From positions 15,478,045 to 15,538,044 of the forward strand of contig CM022678.1 of the NCBI GenBank assembly GCA_012295275.1: DNA of 60,000 nt, given 5' to 3'. Below, piece after piece: positions 1-11,628 of this stretch. Origin of the DNA: Chrysomallon squamiferum (lineage: Eukaryota; Mollusca; Gastropoda; Neomphalida; Peltospiridae). Position 1 is the first letter of the stretch. Each line of letters opens with the position of its first letter. The notes under the pieces were generated by a model. The model was not told the DNA's origin. It did no database searches and saw only the letters and a program-made list of their open reading frames with translations. The position numbers and the translations under genes were made by a program.

Positions 1-228
1 ACATGTATAAATATACAAATACATCAACAAATAAATAAATAAATCTACAAATATCCAAAAACACAAACAAATACAAAAATTAATAAAAAGTAAATAAACA
101 TTTAAAGATATTTCAGAAAGGTATATTTTATATATTTGTATAAACAAAAAAACATTAAATACAGATTAAAAAATCAACAACAACAACAACAAAAAAATAC
201 ATAAAAATATTTCTGAAATTCGTATTTT

Positions 229-277
<49 letters not shown>

Positions 278-294
278 GTAATAATAATAATAAT
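229..294. repeat. (TAA)n microsatellite
   Basis: About 20 copies of TAA with one interruption (AGTAA). Confidence 0.9.
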
Positions 295-1337
295 TCAACT
301 TTAGATTAAGTGGGACTGTTTAGGCCATATTGCACCACGGCTATCAGAATGTAGAATGTAGCAAATTTCTCTCTAGAACACAACCTCTGATTTGAAATTT
401 TATCATCCTAAATAAAAACAGTTGACCAACAAATTACTTAATTGTAACATCACCTATCAAAATGTTTAATAAGCCAGTTTCGTTCCTATAGTCACATTAA
501 CTGCAAATACCATTTACCGGCGATTTTATTTATAGTTTTTTTCTTTCCAGTCAAAGTTATTTTATCTTGAAAGTTATAATTATTATTTCGGTAACATTAT
601 AGATTTTCTATCAGTCTGTGTACGACCATGTAAATATTATTTAAATAATTTTACAGATAACACCATTGTTTTACAGTGTTTAGTATTATTTAGATATAAT
701 TTAGGTAAATTATTTCAGTAAAAAAATAAAATAAAAGTTTTTAAAAAGCCGCATTAAAGTATTGCTTAGTATAATGTAGAAACTTTTTGTTGTAGATTAA
801 GCAGATTAGTTAAAAACAACAGCAACAGCAACGACAGTGACGATGACCTCTGGTGTTGTTGCTGTTGTTTTTATCAAGAGAAATTTTTTATAATAATATC
901 AAGAACAATCACAGCATGTAAGTATTATCCGAAATATTTTTTAAAATGTGTATTTTAATCTGTTAATTTATGTTTCTTTTTCTTCTTCTTTTAATCTCTA
1001 TATATAAGCAAACAATAAACAACAATTATTTTGAATAAAAGATTGTGCAAAACCTTGACTTAAAATATATTATTTGAATCTTTATTAAAAAAATAAACGC
1101 TGAAAGTGATAATTAATTTAGTTATTTAGAAAATAAATAAATATTAAAATAATAAAATGTTTTCAGAATGACTTTACAGAGTATGATTCTTTTTTACTGA
1201 TTTCATTAAAAATGTTATTCTAGCTGTCATCTGTAAATTCAGTTAATAACATACTTTTCAAACTCTTTTTAAATATTATTATATATATTAAATAGGTATA
1301 AAAGAGTTTGAAAATAAAATATTATTATTTTATAATA

Positions 1338-1338
<1 letters not shown>

Positions 1339-1368
<30 letters not shown>

Positions 1369-1383
1369 GATATAGATATAGAC

Positions 1384-1471
<88 letters not shown>
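1339..1471. repeat. Compound (TA)n / (GA)n microsatellite
   Basis: A TA-dinucleotide stretch with a few GATATA interruptions runs directly into about 26 GA dinucleotides. The open frame crossing it is an artefact of the repeat. Confidence 0.9.
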
Positions 1472-1472
<1 letters not shown>

Positions 1473-1561
1473 ATTTTTACGGACAAGGTTTTACCTTCGT
1501 TTTTATTATTATTTTATATATTAGTGCTTTTTTTATTATAATACATATTATTATTATAACA

Positions 1562-1594
<33 letters not shown>

Positions 1595-2973
1595 TATCAT
1601 CGTCATTAGTATAATTATTATATTTGTATTTAATATTTTATGTAATAATTAAATTATTTACCTGAGTTAAGACAACGGTTATAAATGAAGAAAATATAAA
1701 TAACACAAAATTCCGATTTCGGGAAAACATCCCGCTGAAGTAAAGTTGTCTTCGCCTTAGAGTTAATGTAAGTAGATGTATATGCACGCAAGTGTTTACA
1801 GTAAAACAGACTCAGTATTCTGCAGTCGAGAGAAGTAATATATCCCAAACTATCCTGTACAACAACCTTATTTTTAAATCTTAGCAGTGATTCACATTAA
1901 TATCAAGTACAAAAACTTTATTTAAAAATCTTAGCAATCAAGTCACATTAACACATTTAATAGCAGCATTAGTGTAGAAAGTACCATCTCTCTCTTTGAC
2001 GTCATGAAAGAAACGTGTTTTTCCGAGTGACAATATTTTCTATACGGCTTTTAATTTTTGTCTATTGAAATAAACGGATAGGTCGTTTTGTTCACATCGA
2101 GGCGCTTGCTCACAAAACAGCTTACATGAATAATTAATTGTACGGCTATAAAGACTATGTCATATGTGCGTATGTCTAACCGCATTGCGTTTTGTGCTTT
2201 GTTAGGATTCCTAAACTGTCATATTGAAACACGAGATTTATTTATTTTTCTCTAGCACAGTTTTTTTTTTTTTTTTTTTTGTCTTTGTTATAGTAATATA
2301 ACCCTTTCGGTTTTCAATAGAGTACCTAAGTTATCAGCGAAATCGTTCAACTATTCCTTTCATCTGAACAAAATAGTTTAAAAGAGAGTTGTAGGTTTTA
2401 TTTTCATTTTTCGACTAATCTTGGTTCAGTCAACGAGTTTGTATTAATCTTACGTCAAAACTTTCAAACCTTTTCAGAAATGTAGGACATCTGGATTTAT
2501 AGCTGTTTTAGTTATTCATGAGAAAAACATTTAATGTTGATCATTTAATATGTACTTAACGACCGATTTGAAAAATGAACGAATAAAATAATATAATATT
2601 TATACTGTTTTATTTTAACTTTATTTCTATAATTTTATATGTATGTATGTCTGTAAATATGTATGTAAGTATGTATATGTATGTAACATAAGGCGTGAAT
2701 CATGAATTTCAGAAAAGGAGAACATAATAATACTGTATAAGTTTCAAAGTAAATTTCATTATTAAAAAGGAAGGTTCAAATGTCGGGTTATGATTGTGAA
2801 ACTTTGGAAAGATCATGTCGTTGTGTCCTAGATATTCGTTTTTAAATGAGAGATGATGGTGATGACGATGGTGATGATGTTGATGGGGTGTGAAAGAGAT
2901 AGACAGAGTGACATAAATAAAAGCGACAGACCGGCTGAGAGAGAATGAAACAGAAATAGCAAGATAGAACAAC

Positions 2974-3080
<107 letters not shown>

Positions 3081-3511
3081 TTGACAAGGTTATTTAATAG
3101 AAATTCTTTTTACACTCTGATTTATTGCCAAACGTCTCCTGACCCAGTGTCAGTGGCGATTTAAATATGTTTACCAGCTCACCGCACTTGACAGTTGAAA
3201 ACACACTTAGTAGCATGCGTATTGTAATGCAAATCTCAGCAACACAAGTTCAGTATTCACAACAGAGCTGGTGTCAGGATTGTAAAAGTTTGACAAAACA
3301 TGACTCATTTTTCCACAGTTTTTTTGTTGTTGTTTTTTATACTTATTTATTATGTTTGATTTTCTTTTACATTTCAGAGAATGGTTTCAGAGTGATTAGG
3401 GTTGGGCTTTTGGTCAAACAGAATAGATCAGAATAAAGCTCAAGGCCAAGTGAAATAATACCTAATACAAACATTTATGTGTGGCGTAATTTGATCCTTT
3501 ATATTTGAAAT

Positions 3512-3602
3512 TTAATAATAATAATAATAATAATAATAACAGCAACAACAACAACAATAATAATAATAATAATAATAACAATAATAATAATAACAATAAT
3601 AA
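3512..3602. repeat. (AAT)n/(AAC)n microsatellite
   Basis: A mixture of AAT and AAC triplets. Confidence 0.85.
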
Positions 3603-3634
3603 TGTCTATGTTAGAAGACTTCCAAACTACACAC

Positions 3635-3639
<5 letters not shown>

Positions 3640-3716
<77 letters not shown>
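3640..3716. repeat. (GA)n microsatellite
   Basis: About 38 GA dinucleotides following a short CATATA stretch. Confidence 0.95.
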
Positions 3717-3718
<2 letters not shown>

Positions 3719-4654
3719 ACAGAACATTACTGGGTTTACGGTAATGATTTTGATCGTTATATTTACAAACTTAATAAAATAATTATAAATTAATTCTGAG
3801 ATAATAATTTTCATAAGCATTGTAATGATATCCTATTATTATTATTATTAATATCGTTGTTGTTGTCGTTGATGTCAGTGTCGATATTGTTGTTATCATT
3901 TTTATTATTATGTCATTACTGAATCTATATTTGTTTGTATTTAACTATGAGCTGAATAAACAGTATTTTTTTTTAACTTATGAACAGTGCGTTTCCTCTG
4001 AGATCGACCGTCACATTGCTATCTTTTTATCGTTTTGTTTATTCATAGATTTTTATGTATTTATTTATTTATTTATTATTGATGCTGTTGTTGTTTATTA
4101 TAATTTTGCTTTTGTGTTTTTGTTTGTTCATAATTCGATAAAAGAAATAATATTAAACAATATAATAATTTATAATTTTTTTGTAGATTAAAATAATAAT
4201 AATAACAACAACAACAACAATAATAAAATAACAATAATAATATTATACCAATGAAAGAAAATCAAAATATTAGTAAGAGAAAATAATCAGCACTTTACTT
4301 AATTAAAGTAATGGTGCGATATCACAGCTTTAGGCATGGTTATAGGTAAACGGCAGTGTATGTATGAAACTAATGTTACAATAAGAATAACGCTAAATGA
4401 TCAAATGAGGCAAACAATGTTACTGAAAATTTAGCGGAATGATGTAATTTATTAACATTCTTTTTAATATAGAATAATATTTCATTTTATTTGTTTATGA
4501 CTAATAACCAAAAAATATTAATTTACCCCACAAAAAAAAAAAAAAATAAAATAAAATAAAATAATTATGAGTCAACGCGAAATATATGATATTATAGTCA
4601 TATATAATTATAAACAAACAAAAATGTGGAATGTTTTGAGTTATATCAGTGTAT

Positions 4655-4667
4655 GGGAGATAACTCT
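4655..4667 (+). other. GGGAGATAACTCT motif upstream of MIC27 start
   Basis: This 13-mer lies 18 bases before the MIC27 start codon. The identical 13-mer recurs at 11481-11493, overlapping the MIC27 stop codon. From memory, motifs of this kind are frequent in mollusc transcripts; its role, if any, is unknown to me. Confidence 0.5.
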
Positions 4668-4684
4668 GATTAGTTGTTGCAAAA

Positions 4685-7600
4685 ATGGCCGCATCCCAAG
4701 TAAGTTTTGACCTTTACCGTTAATAAAATACACGACTCACAATCTTAGCGTTTGCTGACACTGTAGATTCTGTTAACTGTTACTTGTTACTGAGGTTTTT
4801 GTTTTCCTGATGCAGTTTTGCATTTCATAAGATGATGATATTTTTATTTTTGAATTTTATTTATAGTTTTTAAAATTAAAAAAACTGATCACGTTAGAAA
4901 TAAATGTTTTATCAATATGCCGTTAAAAGGTTTATATTTTGACAAGATATTAATAGTAAGACAAACCGCGAAGAAGAAACCAGACATTAGAAAAAGGAAG
5001 GTGCAATACTCTAAATCTAATATTTTACCAGACATTCAAGCAAAATAATAATTGGATTCTTTTTTCTCCTTGCACTTTCTCTGACTCTGTTTCTGTTGTA
5101 ATTACTGATTGGATCGAAAGCAGAATTATCGCTGAAAATATTTCTAGTTAACAAACAACTTATTATACATCCTCATATTCTAATAAACTAATTATATAAC
5201 ATACATCTACCAAAATTAATTTAATATTTCGAAAGAAGATGTAAATTTAGTTTTAGATCAGTTTACTAAAATTAATGTTTCTTTATTATTATTAATAATT
5301 TTAATTGTTTCATAAAGAATAATCCAGTGTTGGATTTACAGGTGACTTGTGTTAAAACAGATCAGAGTTGTGTTTTCTCTCACAGTATTTTACAACTTCT
5401 ACTCTGTGCTTTTATTTATTTATTTATTTTTCTGTATTTCAGGTTTTAAAAGCCAGCAGATTAGGCACAGTGACAGTAATGGCGGGATTGCCTTTTCTTT
5501 CATACAAAGTCTACGCTGCAGAAGCAAAACCATGTACCTGTAGTTCATTAACAAAAGTGTCAGTTTGTGAGGTAACATTTTTATACTAATAGAAGAAAAT
5601 TCATTATCCAGACATTTTAGACAATATCATTGACACATTTAGAAATAACACGAATATATGAAGGATTAATAAATTTCACTTTTGGGATATTTATGGCAAA
5701 ACAATCTCTAAATTTAAATTTTTATATGCGGCCTTGTTTTATTTGTGTATGACTGCAGGACAGAGGGTATTTTTATTTATTTCATTTTAAGAAATTTTAG
5801 AATAATCTAAAAGAGGTTGATATCTGTGTGTGTGTGTGTGTCATGATTACAAACATTTTTCAGTTTAAAACTGCTATGTGGGATATTGGGCAAGAAAGGA
5901 AATCTTTATTTTTTTATTGCTTTTTTTTAAATCTCTAAACCGATCCTGGCTCAAATTTTAATATATGTGTGTGTGATTTCTAGCTCTGTTGATGCTGTTC
6001 ATTCTGTAATTACTTGGATATTTAGATTTTTCTGTTTTCAGCTGCCTATATATGGCAACCCAGAAGATAAATTCAAGTACAAGTACATACCAGAACAAGA
6101 ATCCATGTTTCGAAGAAGTGTGTCGTCTGCCCGTGAGTCTGTGTGGGAGTACCTGGATTCCATGCAGGTGAGTCAGATGCAAATCTGTTTTTACCTGTGA
6201 AACTTTCACCTCATCTCTCAGACTAATATCTGTTTTTACCTGTCAAACATTCACCTCATCTCTCAGACTAATATCTGTTTTTACATTTCAAACATTCATC
6301 TCATCTCTCAGACTAATATCTGTTTTTACCTGTCAAACATTCATCTCATCTCTCAGACTAATATCTGTTTTTACATTTCAAACATTCATCTCATCTCTCA
6401 GACTAATATCTATTTTTATCTTTCAAACTTTCATCTCATCTCTCAGACTAATATCTGTTTTTACATTTCAAACATTCATCTCATCTCTCAGACTAATATC
6501 TGTTTTTACATTTCAAACATTCATCTCATCTCTCAGACTAATATCTGTTTTTACATTTCAAACATTCATCTCATCTCTCAGACTAATATCTGTTTTTACC
6601 TGTCAAACATTCACCTCATCTCTCAGACTAATATCTGTTTTTACATTTCAAACATTCATCTCATCTCTCAGACTAATATCTGTTTTTACATTTCAAACAT
6701 TCATCTCATCTCTCAGACTAATATCTGTTTTTACATTTCAAACATTCATCTCATCTCTCAGACTAATATCTGTTTTTACATTTCAAACATTCATCTCATC
6801 TCTCAGACTAATATCTGTTTTTACATTTCAAACATTCATCTCATCTCTCAGACTAATATCTGTTTTTACATTTGTGAAACATTCACCTCATCTCTCAGAC
6901 TAATATCTGTTTTTACATTTCAAACATTCACCTCATCTCTCAGACTAATATCTGTTTTTACATTTCAAACATTCATCTCATCTCTCAGACTAATATCTGT
7001 TTTTACCTGTCAAACATTCATCTCATCTCTCAGACTAATATCTGTTTTTACCTTTCAAACATTCATCTCATCTCTCAGACTAATATCTGTTTTTACATTT
7101 CAAACATTCATCTCATCTCTCAGACTAATATCTGTTTTTACATTTCAAACATTCATCTCATCTCTCAGACTAATATCTGTTTTTACATTTCAAACATTCA
7201 TCTCATCTCTCAGACTAATATCTGTTTTTACATTTCAAACATTCATCTCATCTCTCAGACTAATATCTGTTTTTACCTGTCAAACATTCATCTCATCTCT
7301 CAGACTAATATCTGTTTTTACATTTCAAACATTCATCTCATCTCTCAGACTAATATCTGTTTTTACATTTCAAACATTCATCTCATCTCTCAGACTAATA
7401 TCTGTTTTTACCTGCCAAACATTCACCTCATCTCTCAGACTAATATCTGTTTTTACATTTCAAACATTCATCTCATCTCTCAGACTAATATCTGTTTTTA
7501 CATTTCAAACATTCATCTCATCTCTCAGACTAATATCTGTTTTTACATTTCAAACATTCATCTCATCTCTCAGACTAATATCTGTTTTTACATTTCAAAC

Positions 7601-10600
7601 ATTCATCTCATCTCTCAGACTAATATCTGTTTTTACATTTCAAACATTCATCTCATCTCTCAGACTAATATCTGTTTTTACCTGTCAAACATTCATCTCA
7701 TCTCTCAGACTAATATCTGTTTTTACATTTCAAACATTCATCTCATCTCTCAGACTAATATCTGTTTTTACATTTCAAACATTCATCTCATCTCTCAGAC
7801 TAATATCTGTTTTTACCTGTCAAACATTCATCTCATCTCTCAGAATAATATCTGTTTTTACATTTCAAACATTAACTTCATCTCTCAGACTAATATCTGT
7901 TCTTACCTGTCAAACATTCACTTTATTTTGTATTTGTAATGAATGATATTTCAGTCTGTCTTAATTTAGTTCTAAACATTAGAAACTTTTTATTAGATAT
8001 TTTTTTTTAAATGCCAACCACAAAACCCTATAAATACAACAAAAAAACGTATATAAATATATATATTATTAATTACTAAAAATATACATAATTTTAAGTG
8101 CAGTTTGCTAATAGAAAATTAAACCTTTGGTTATAAGCCTGTGATGTTGCCTCATAAATTATTTAATATGTTTTTATTTTTTTATTTAGTGTTTTTACAA
8201 GTCTAATGTATTCGTTTCTTTGTACAGGACACAACTGACAAAATTCAGAAAAATTATTACAAATATTCCACACTTCTTAAAGGTAGGAACACTGAGGCTA
8301 TTTATCCTAAAATGTTAAAACTTTCTTTTTATTATTTTTACTGTTTAATAAATTATTTACTTGTTATATGTAAAATAATAAAAGTAATCTTGTTTCCATA
8401 ATAGACACTAAAATTAACTTTAAAGTTAATGTGAGTCAAACTTATTCCTGTTCCAGTAACAATTTGAATCTATCTGTATTTGAGTTGTGTTGATAATGAG
8501 TTATATGTCTTTAGGTGATCAAATGGAATTGGTGTTTTATGGTGTGGGTGATTGTTTGGAATGCTGTTAAAAATTTCTGTTAGTGTTATACAATGTGGGT
8601 ATATTTCTGTTATAACTGATGTGGTCAGTCCTATATAAATAATTGTTTATTGTGAAATATGACTTACAGTTATTTCTCAAGATACCTGTCATGACCCACT
8701 ATATCTCTTCAATTCTGAATCTAACAATATAACTCTGGCTCAGACGAACGACTATGTTCTTCATAGAGATATAAATGTTTGTTGATGTGAGAATTAATGA
8801 ATGTTACAGTGTTTGTGTGTTGCAGGCTATGTGAAGTGTATTAATGTACATACAGTATTTGTGTGTTACAGGTTATGTGAAGTGTATTAATGTACATACA
8901 GTATTTGTGTGTTACAGGTTATGTGAAGTGTATTAATGTACATACAGTGTTTGTGTGTTGCAGGCTATGTGAAGTGTATTAATGTACATACAGTGTTTGT
9001 GTGTTGTTGGCTATGTAAAGTTTATTAATGTACTACAGTATTTGTGTGTTGTTGGCTATGTAAAGTTTATTAATGTACTACAGTATTTGTGTGTTGTTGG
9101 CTATGTAAAGTTTATTAATGTACTACAGTGTTTTGTGTGTTGTTGGCTATGTAAAGTTTATTAATGTACTACAGTATTTGTGTGTTGTTGGCTATGTAAA
9201 GTTTATTAATGTACTACAGTATTTGTGTGTTGTTGGCTATGTAAAGTTTATTAATGTACTACAGTATTTGTGTGTTGTTGGCTATGTAAAGTTTATTAAT
9301 GTACTACAGTATTTGTGTGTTGTTGGCTATGTGAAGTTTATTAATGTACTACAGTATTTGTGTGTTGTTGGCTATGTGAAGTTTATTAATGTACTACAGT
9401 ATTTGTGTGTTGTTGGCTATGTGAAGTTTATTAATGTACTACAGTATTTGTGTGTTGCAGGCTATGTGAAGTTTATTAATGTACTACAGTATTTGTGTGT
9501 TGCAGGTTATGTGAAGTGTATTAATGTACTACAGTATTTGTGTGTTGCAGGCTATGTGAAGTGTATTAATGTGTATTCTGTGTTTGTGTGTTGCAGGTTA
9601 TGTGAAGTTTCTACAGGAAGATCCCTCAGTGTTACCTAAAGCTGCAGTGATAACTGTGTCTGGTTTAGGAGGAATAGTGGCTGGATATAGAGGTAGTCAT
9701 AAATAAAAAATTAGTCATTTTTATCAAATACATAGTTAGATGTGTAGTCATTTTAAAACTCTACAGACATAGTATTACAGTCACAGAAATGAATCAGTTA
9801 AATATGTAGTCTATTGAAAATTATGCATGAACAGATTTATTAAATATATAAATATATAGTCATTTTAAAATTATACAGACATAGCCAGACAAATTAGATA
9901 TGTAGTCATTTTAAAACTATTCGTAGTCACACAGAATGAATCTGTTAACTATGTAGTCAGATGGATAGTCATTATAAAATTATACAGAGCTAGTAACATA
10001 ATGAACAACTTTATCCACTGTAAATACATAGTCAGATGTATAGTCATTTTAAACCTGAAGAGAGGTAGTCATATAATGAGTCATTTTGAACCTATATAGA
10101 AGTCACTAGCAAATAAGAGAGATGAGTCAAAAATGGTTTAATTTTGTGAAAACATTCAGTATTAAAATCAAGTGACAGGAGACAAGTTCACATGACTGTC
10201 AAAATTCTTTATCCTAGCTGTTATTAAACTATTTCTTAATTCCAATATACAGGTGGAGTTTTCAGAAAATTGTTCTTCTGTGCATCAGCAATGACAGCAG
10301 CCACAGCGTTGTGTTACCCAAAAGAAGCAGTCAAAATATCGTCAGCAGCGTTAGACTCAGCCTTCGCTCAAGCGATGAAAACTTGGGATAATCTGTGTAA
10401 GTTATCCTCAGAAAATATGTTTTGTTTGACTTAGAAAGTTAAAAATATTTGATGATCCTGAATTTCAGAAAGAATTTCAGAAAGCAAGCTCTGAATACCA
10501 AATTTTTAAATTTAAATAATTATTAATTGGTACGTAGCAGACTGTTTTATTCTTGGTCAAATACAGATAAATATGCCAGTTATTTATTATTGTTATTATT

Positions 10601-10661
10601 ATTATTAATATTAGTATTATTATTAATATAAGTATTATTAATTTCCTTATTTTTATTATTT

Positions 10662-10701
<40 letters not shown>

Positions 10702-11489
10702 TATTATTATTGTTATGTGTTTGTGTGTGTGTCTGTATGTTTGTAAGATATATATAATGTTTTTCACACAATATTAGCAAATGGATTTTTATTGTTTGAA
10801 TAATCAGTATTAAAATCCTTTCAGATTAAAAACAGAGTGTTTATTATTTCTAGAAAATAATATTTAAACAAATTTCGGCCTCAACTCCAGCACATACCTG
10901 TACCTGTACTGATCTGTAGTAGTTGTTTTTTAAAACAAATAGATACATTCTCAAACACACTGAACAAAATTACAAAGTTATCTTTTGAAATCCATAAGTT
11001 TCTTTAAAATTTTAAAATATTTATTATTTTCTAATCTTATGCAGACCCAAAGAAGGAACCACCGAAAAAGGTAAAGTTGTCCTTACCAGACAATAATTTA
11101 TATTAAAACTGGAAGAAAATAATGTTCAGTTGTTTCTAAATATATATATATTTCATCATAATCATCCTCTAACAGATAAGTAGATTTTCTGTGCTGGAGT
11201 GTTAATAATGTCTGAACAAGATAAAAAAGTATTTATATTTATTATTTTTTTATTTCAATAATTTTGGTATCTGTTAATAAATAGTTATTACCGAAGTAAT
11301 TGAATATTATTTGTGTATTAAACTTTATATGTATTTTTGTTGTTTATTTATTTATTTATGTTTCTAATATAATTATTGCTTTATTTTTAGCCGGAGTGTC
11401 CAAAACCAAATAAAATAAATCCAAACTTGATGGACTTTGGTCAGTCTAATCCTGCGGACAAAGACATGTATACAACTAGAGGGAGATAA
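4685..11489 (+). CDS. APOOL: MICOS complex subunit, APOO/APOOL (MIC26/MIC27) family
   Basis: Coding exons: 4685-4699, 5443-5571, 6042-6167, 8228-8282, 9597-9692, 10253-10396, 11045-11070, 11391-11489 (690 nt, 229 residues plus stop); all junctions are GT/AG and phases agree. Family members sit in the inner mitochondrial membrane within the MICOS complex that shapes cristae junctions. Seen: an N-terminal LxxASRLGTVTVMAGLPF segment (residues 6-23), the family motif LPIYG starting at exon 3 (residue 49), a glycine-rich membrane segment around residues 124-141 (VITVSGLGGIVAGYRG), a second hydrophobic segment near 147-162 ending ALCYP, and a C-terminal MDFGQSNPADKDMYTTR block. As I recall, human APOOL ends in a very similar MDHGQSHPEDIDMYSTR block, which favours MIC27 over MIC26. 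At 229 residues it falls between human APOO (about 198) and APOOL (about 268). Exon 1 has only 15 coding bases and exon 7 only 26. Introns 3, 4 and 5 carry arrays related to the adjoining splice sites. Confidence 0.92.
6168..7925 (+). repeat. 45-bp minisatellite, about 38 copies, MIC27 intron 3
   Basis: Unit of 45 bp of the form TCTCAGACTAATATCTG, TTTTTAC, then ATTTCAAACATTCATCTCATC; variants differ mainly by CCTGTC for CATTTC. The array starts essentially at the exon 3 donor: the first intronic bases (GTGAGTCAGATGCAAATCTG) align to the unit's CTCTCAGACTAATATCTG. Each unit carries a branchpoint-like CTAAT and a pyrimidine-rich run ending in CTCTCAG, so each resembles a 3' splice site. Confidence 0.93.
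8805..9596 (+). repeat. 45-bp minisatellite carrying copies of the exon 5 acceptor, MIC27 intron 4
   Basis: Seventeen units of about 45 bp precede exon 5, and the start of exon 5 is itself the eighteenth. Each holds TGTGTTGCAG (or TTACAG, TTGTTG) followed by GCTATGTGAAGT, matching the real acceptor and first exon bases (TTGCAG, GTTATGTGAAGT). Units 1-4 and 15-17 keep the AG; units 5-14 read TTG instead. Most of the array is open in the exon-like frame, encoding a 15-residue GYVKFINVLQ-type repeat, but the final 46-bp spacing breaks frame with exon 5. Confidence 0.93.
9693..10110 (+). repeat. Degenerate array from the exon 5 donor, MIC27 intron 5
   Basis: About ten diverged copies of TAGTCATTTTAAAAC-type units, roughly 45 bp apart, start at the exon 5 donor (AGAG, GTAGTCATAAA). 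A copy near 10061-10073 reads AGAGGTAGTCATA, reproducing the exonic AGAG and donor. Much more diverged than the intron 4 array. Confidence 0.65.
10585..10715. repeat. (ATT)n microsatellite, MIC27 intron 6
   Basis: ATT triplets with GTT and AATATT interruptions. Confidence 0.85.
11045..11070 (+). other. 26-nt microexon of the MIC27-like gene
   Basis: Flanked by TTATGCAG and GTAAAG, this 26-nt exon completes a split Tyr codon and encodes YPKKEPPKK, a lysine/proline linker between the second membrane segment and the C-terminal block. It is required to keep frame between exons 6 and 8 (phase 1 to phase 0). Confidence 0.75.
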
Positions 11490-11622
11490 CTCTTAAACTT
11501 TTACTCAGTTGAGGAGATCAGACACAGATGTCATTCTTAATCGGACCTGTGAAACATTTTCTTATTTTTAATTTTTTATAATTTATTTCTTTTATTAATT
11601 ATATATAAAACTTAAAAACATT

Positions 11623-11628
11623 AATAAA
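11623..11628 (+). promoter_or_regulatory. Candidate poly(A) signal of the MIC27-like gene
   Basis: First AATAAA downstream of the stop codon (134 bases after it). Alternatives are 11806-11811 and 12504-12509; the last is followed by a T-rich tract as expected for cleavage. The choice is uncertain. Confidence 0.35.

Noticed and set aside
6168-7925. CRISPR-like array
   Set aside because: Units are contiguous with no unique spacers, in an intron of an animal gene; it is a minisatellite.
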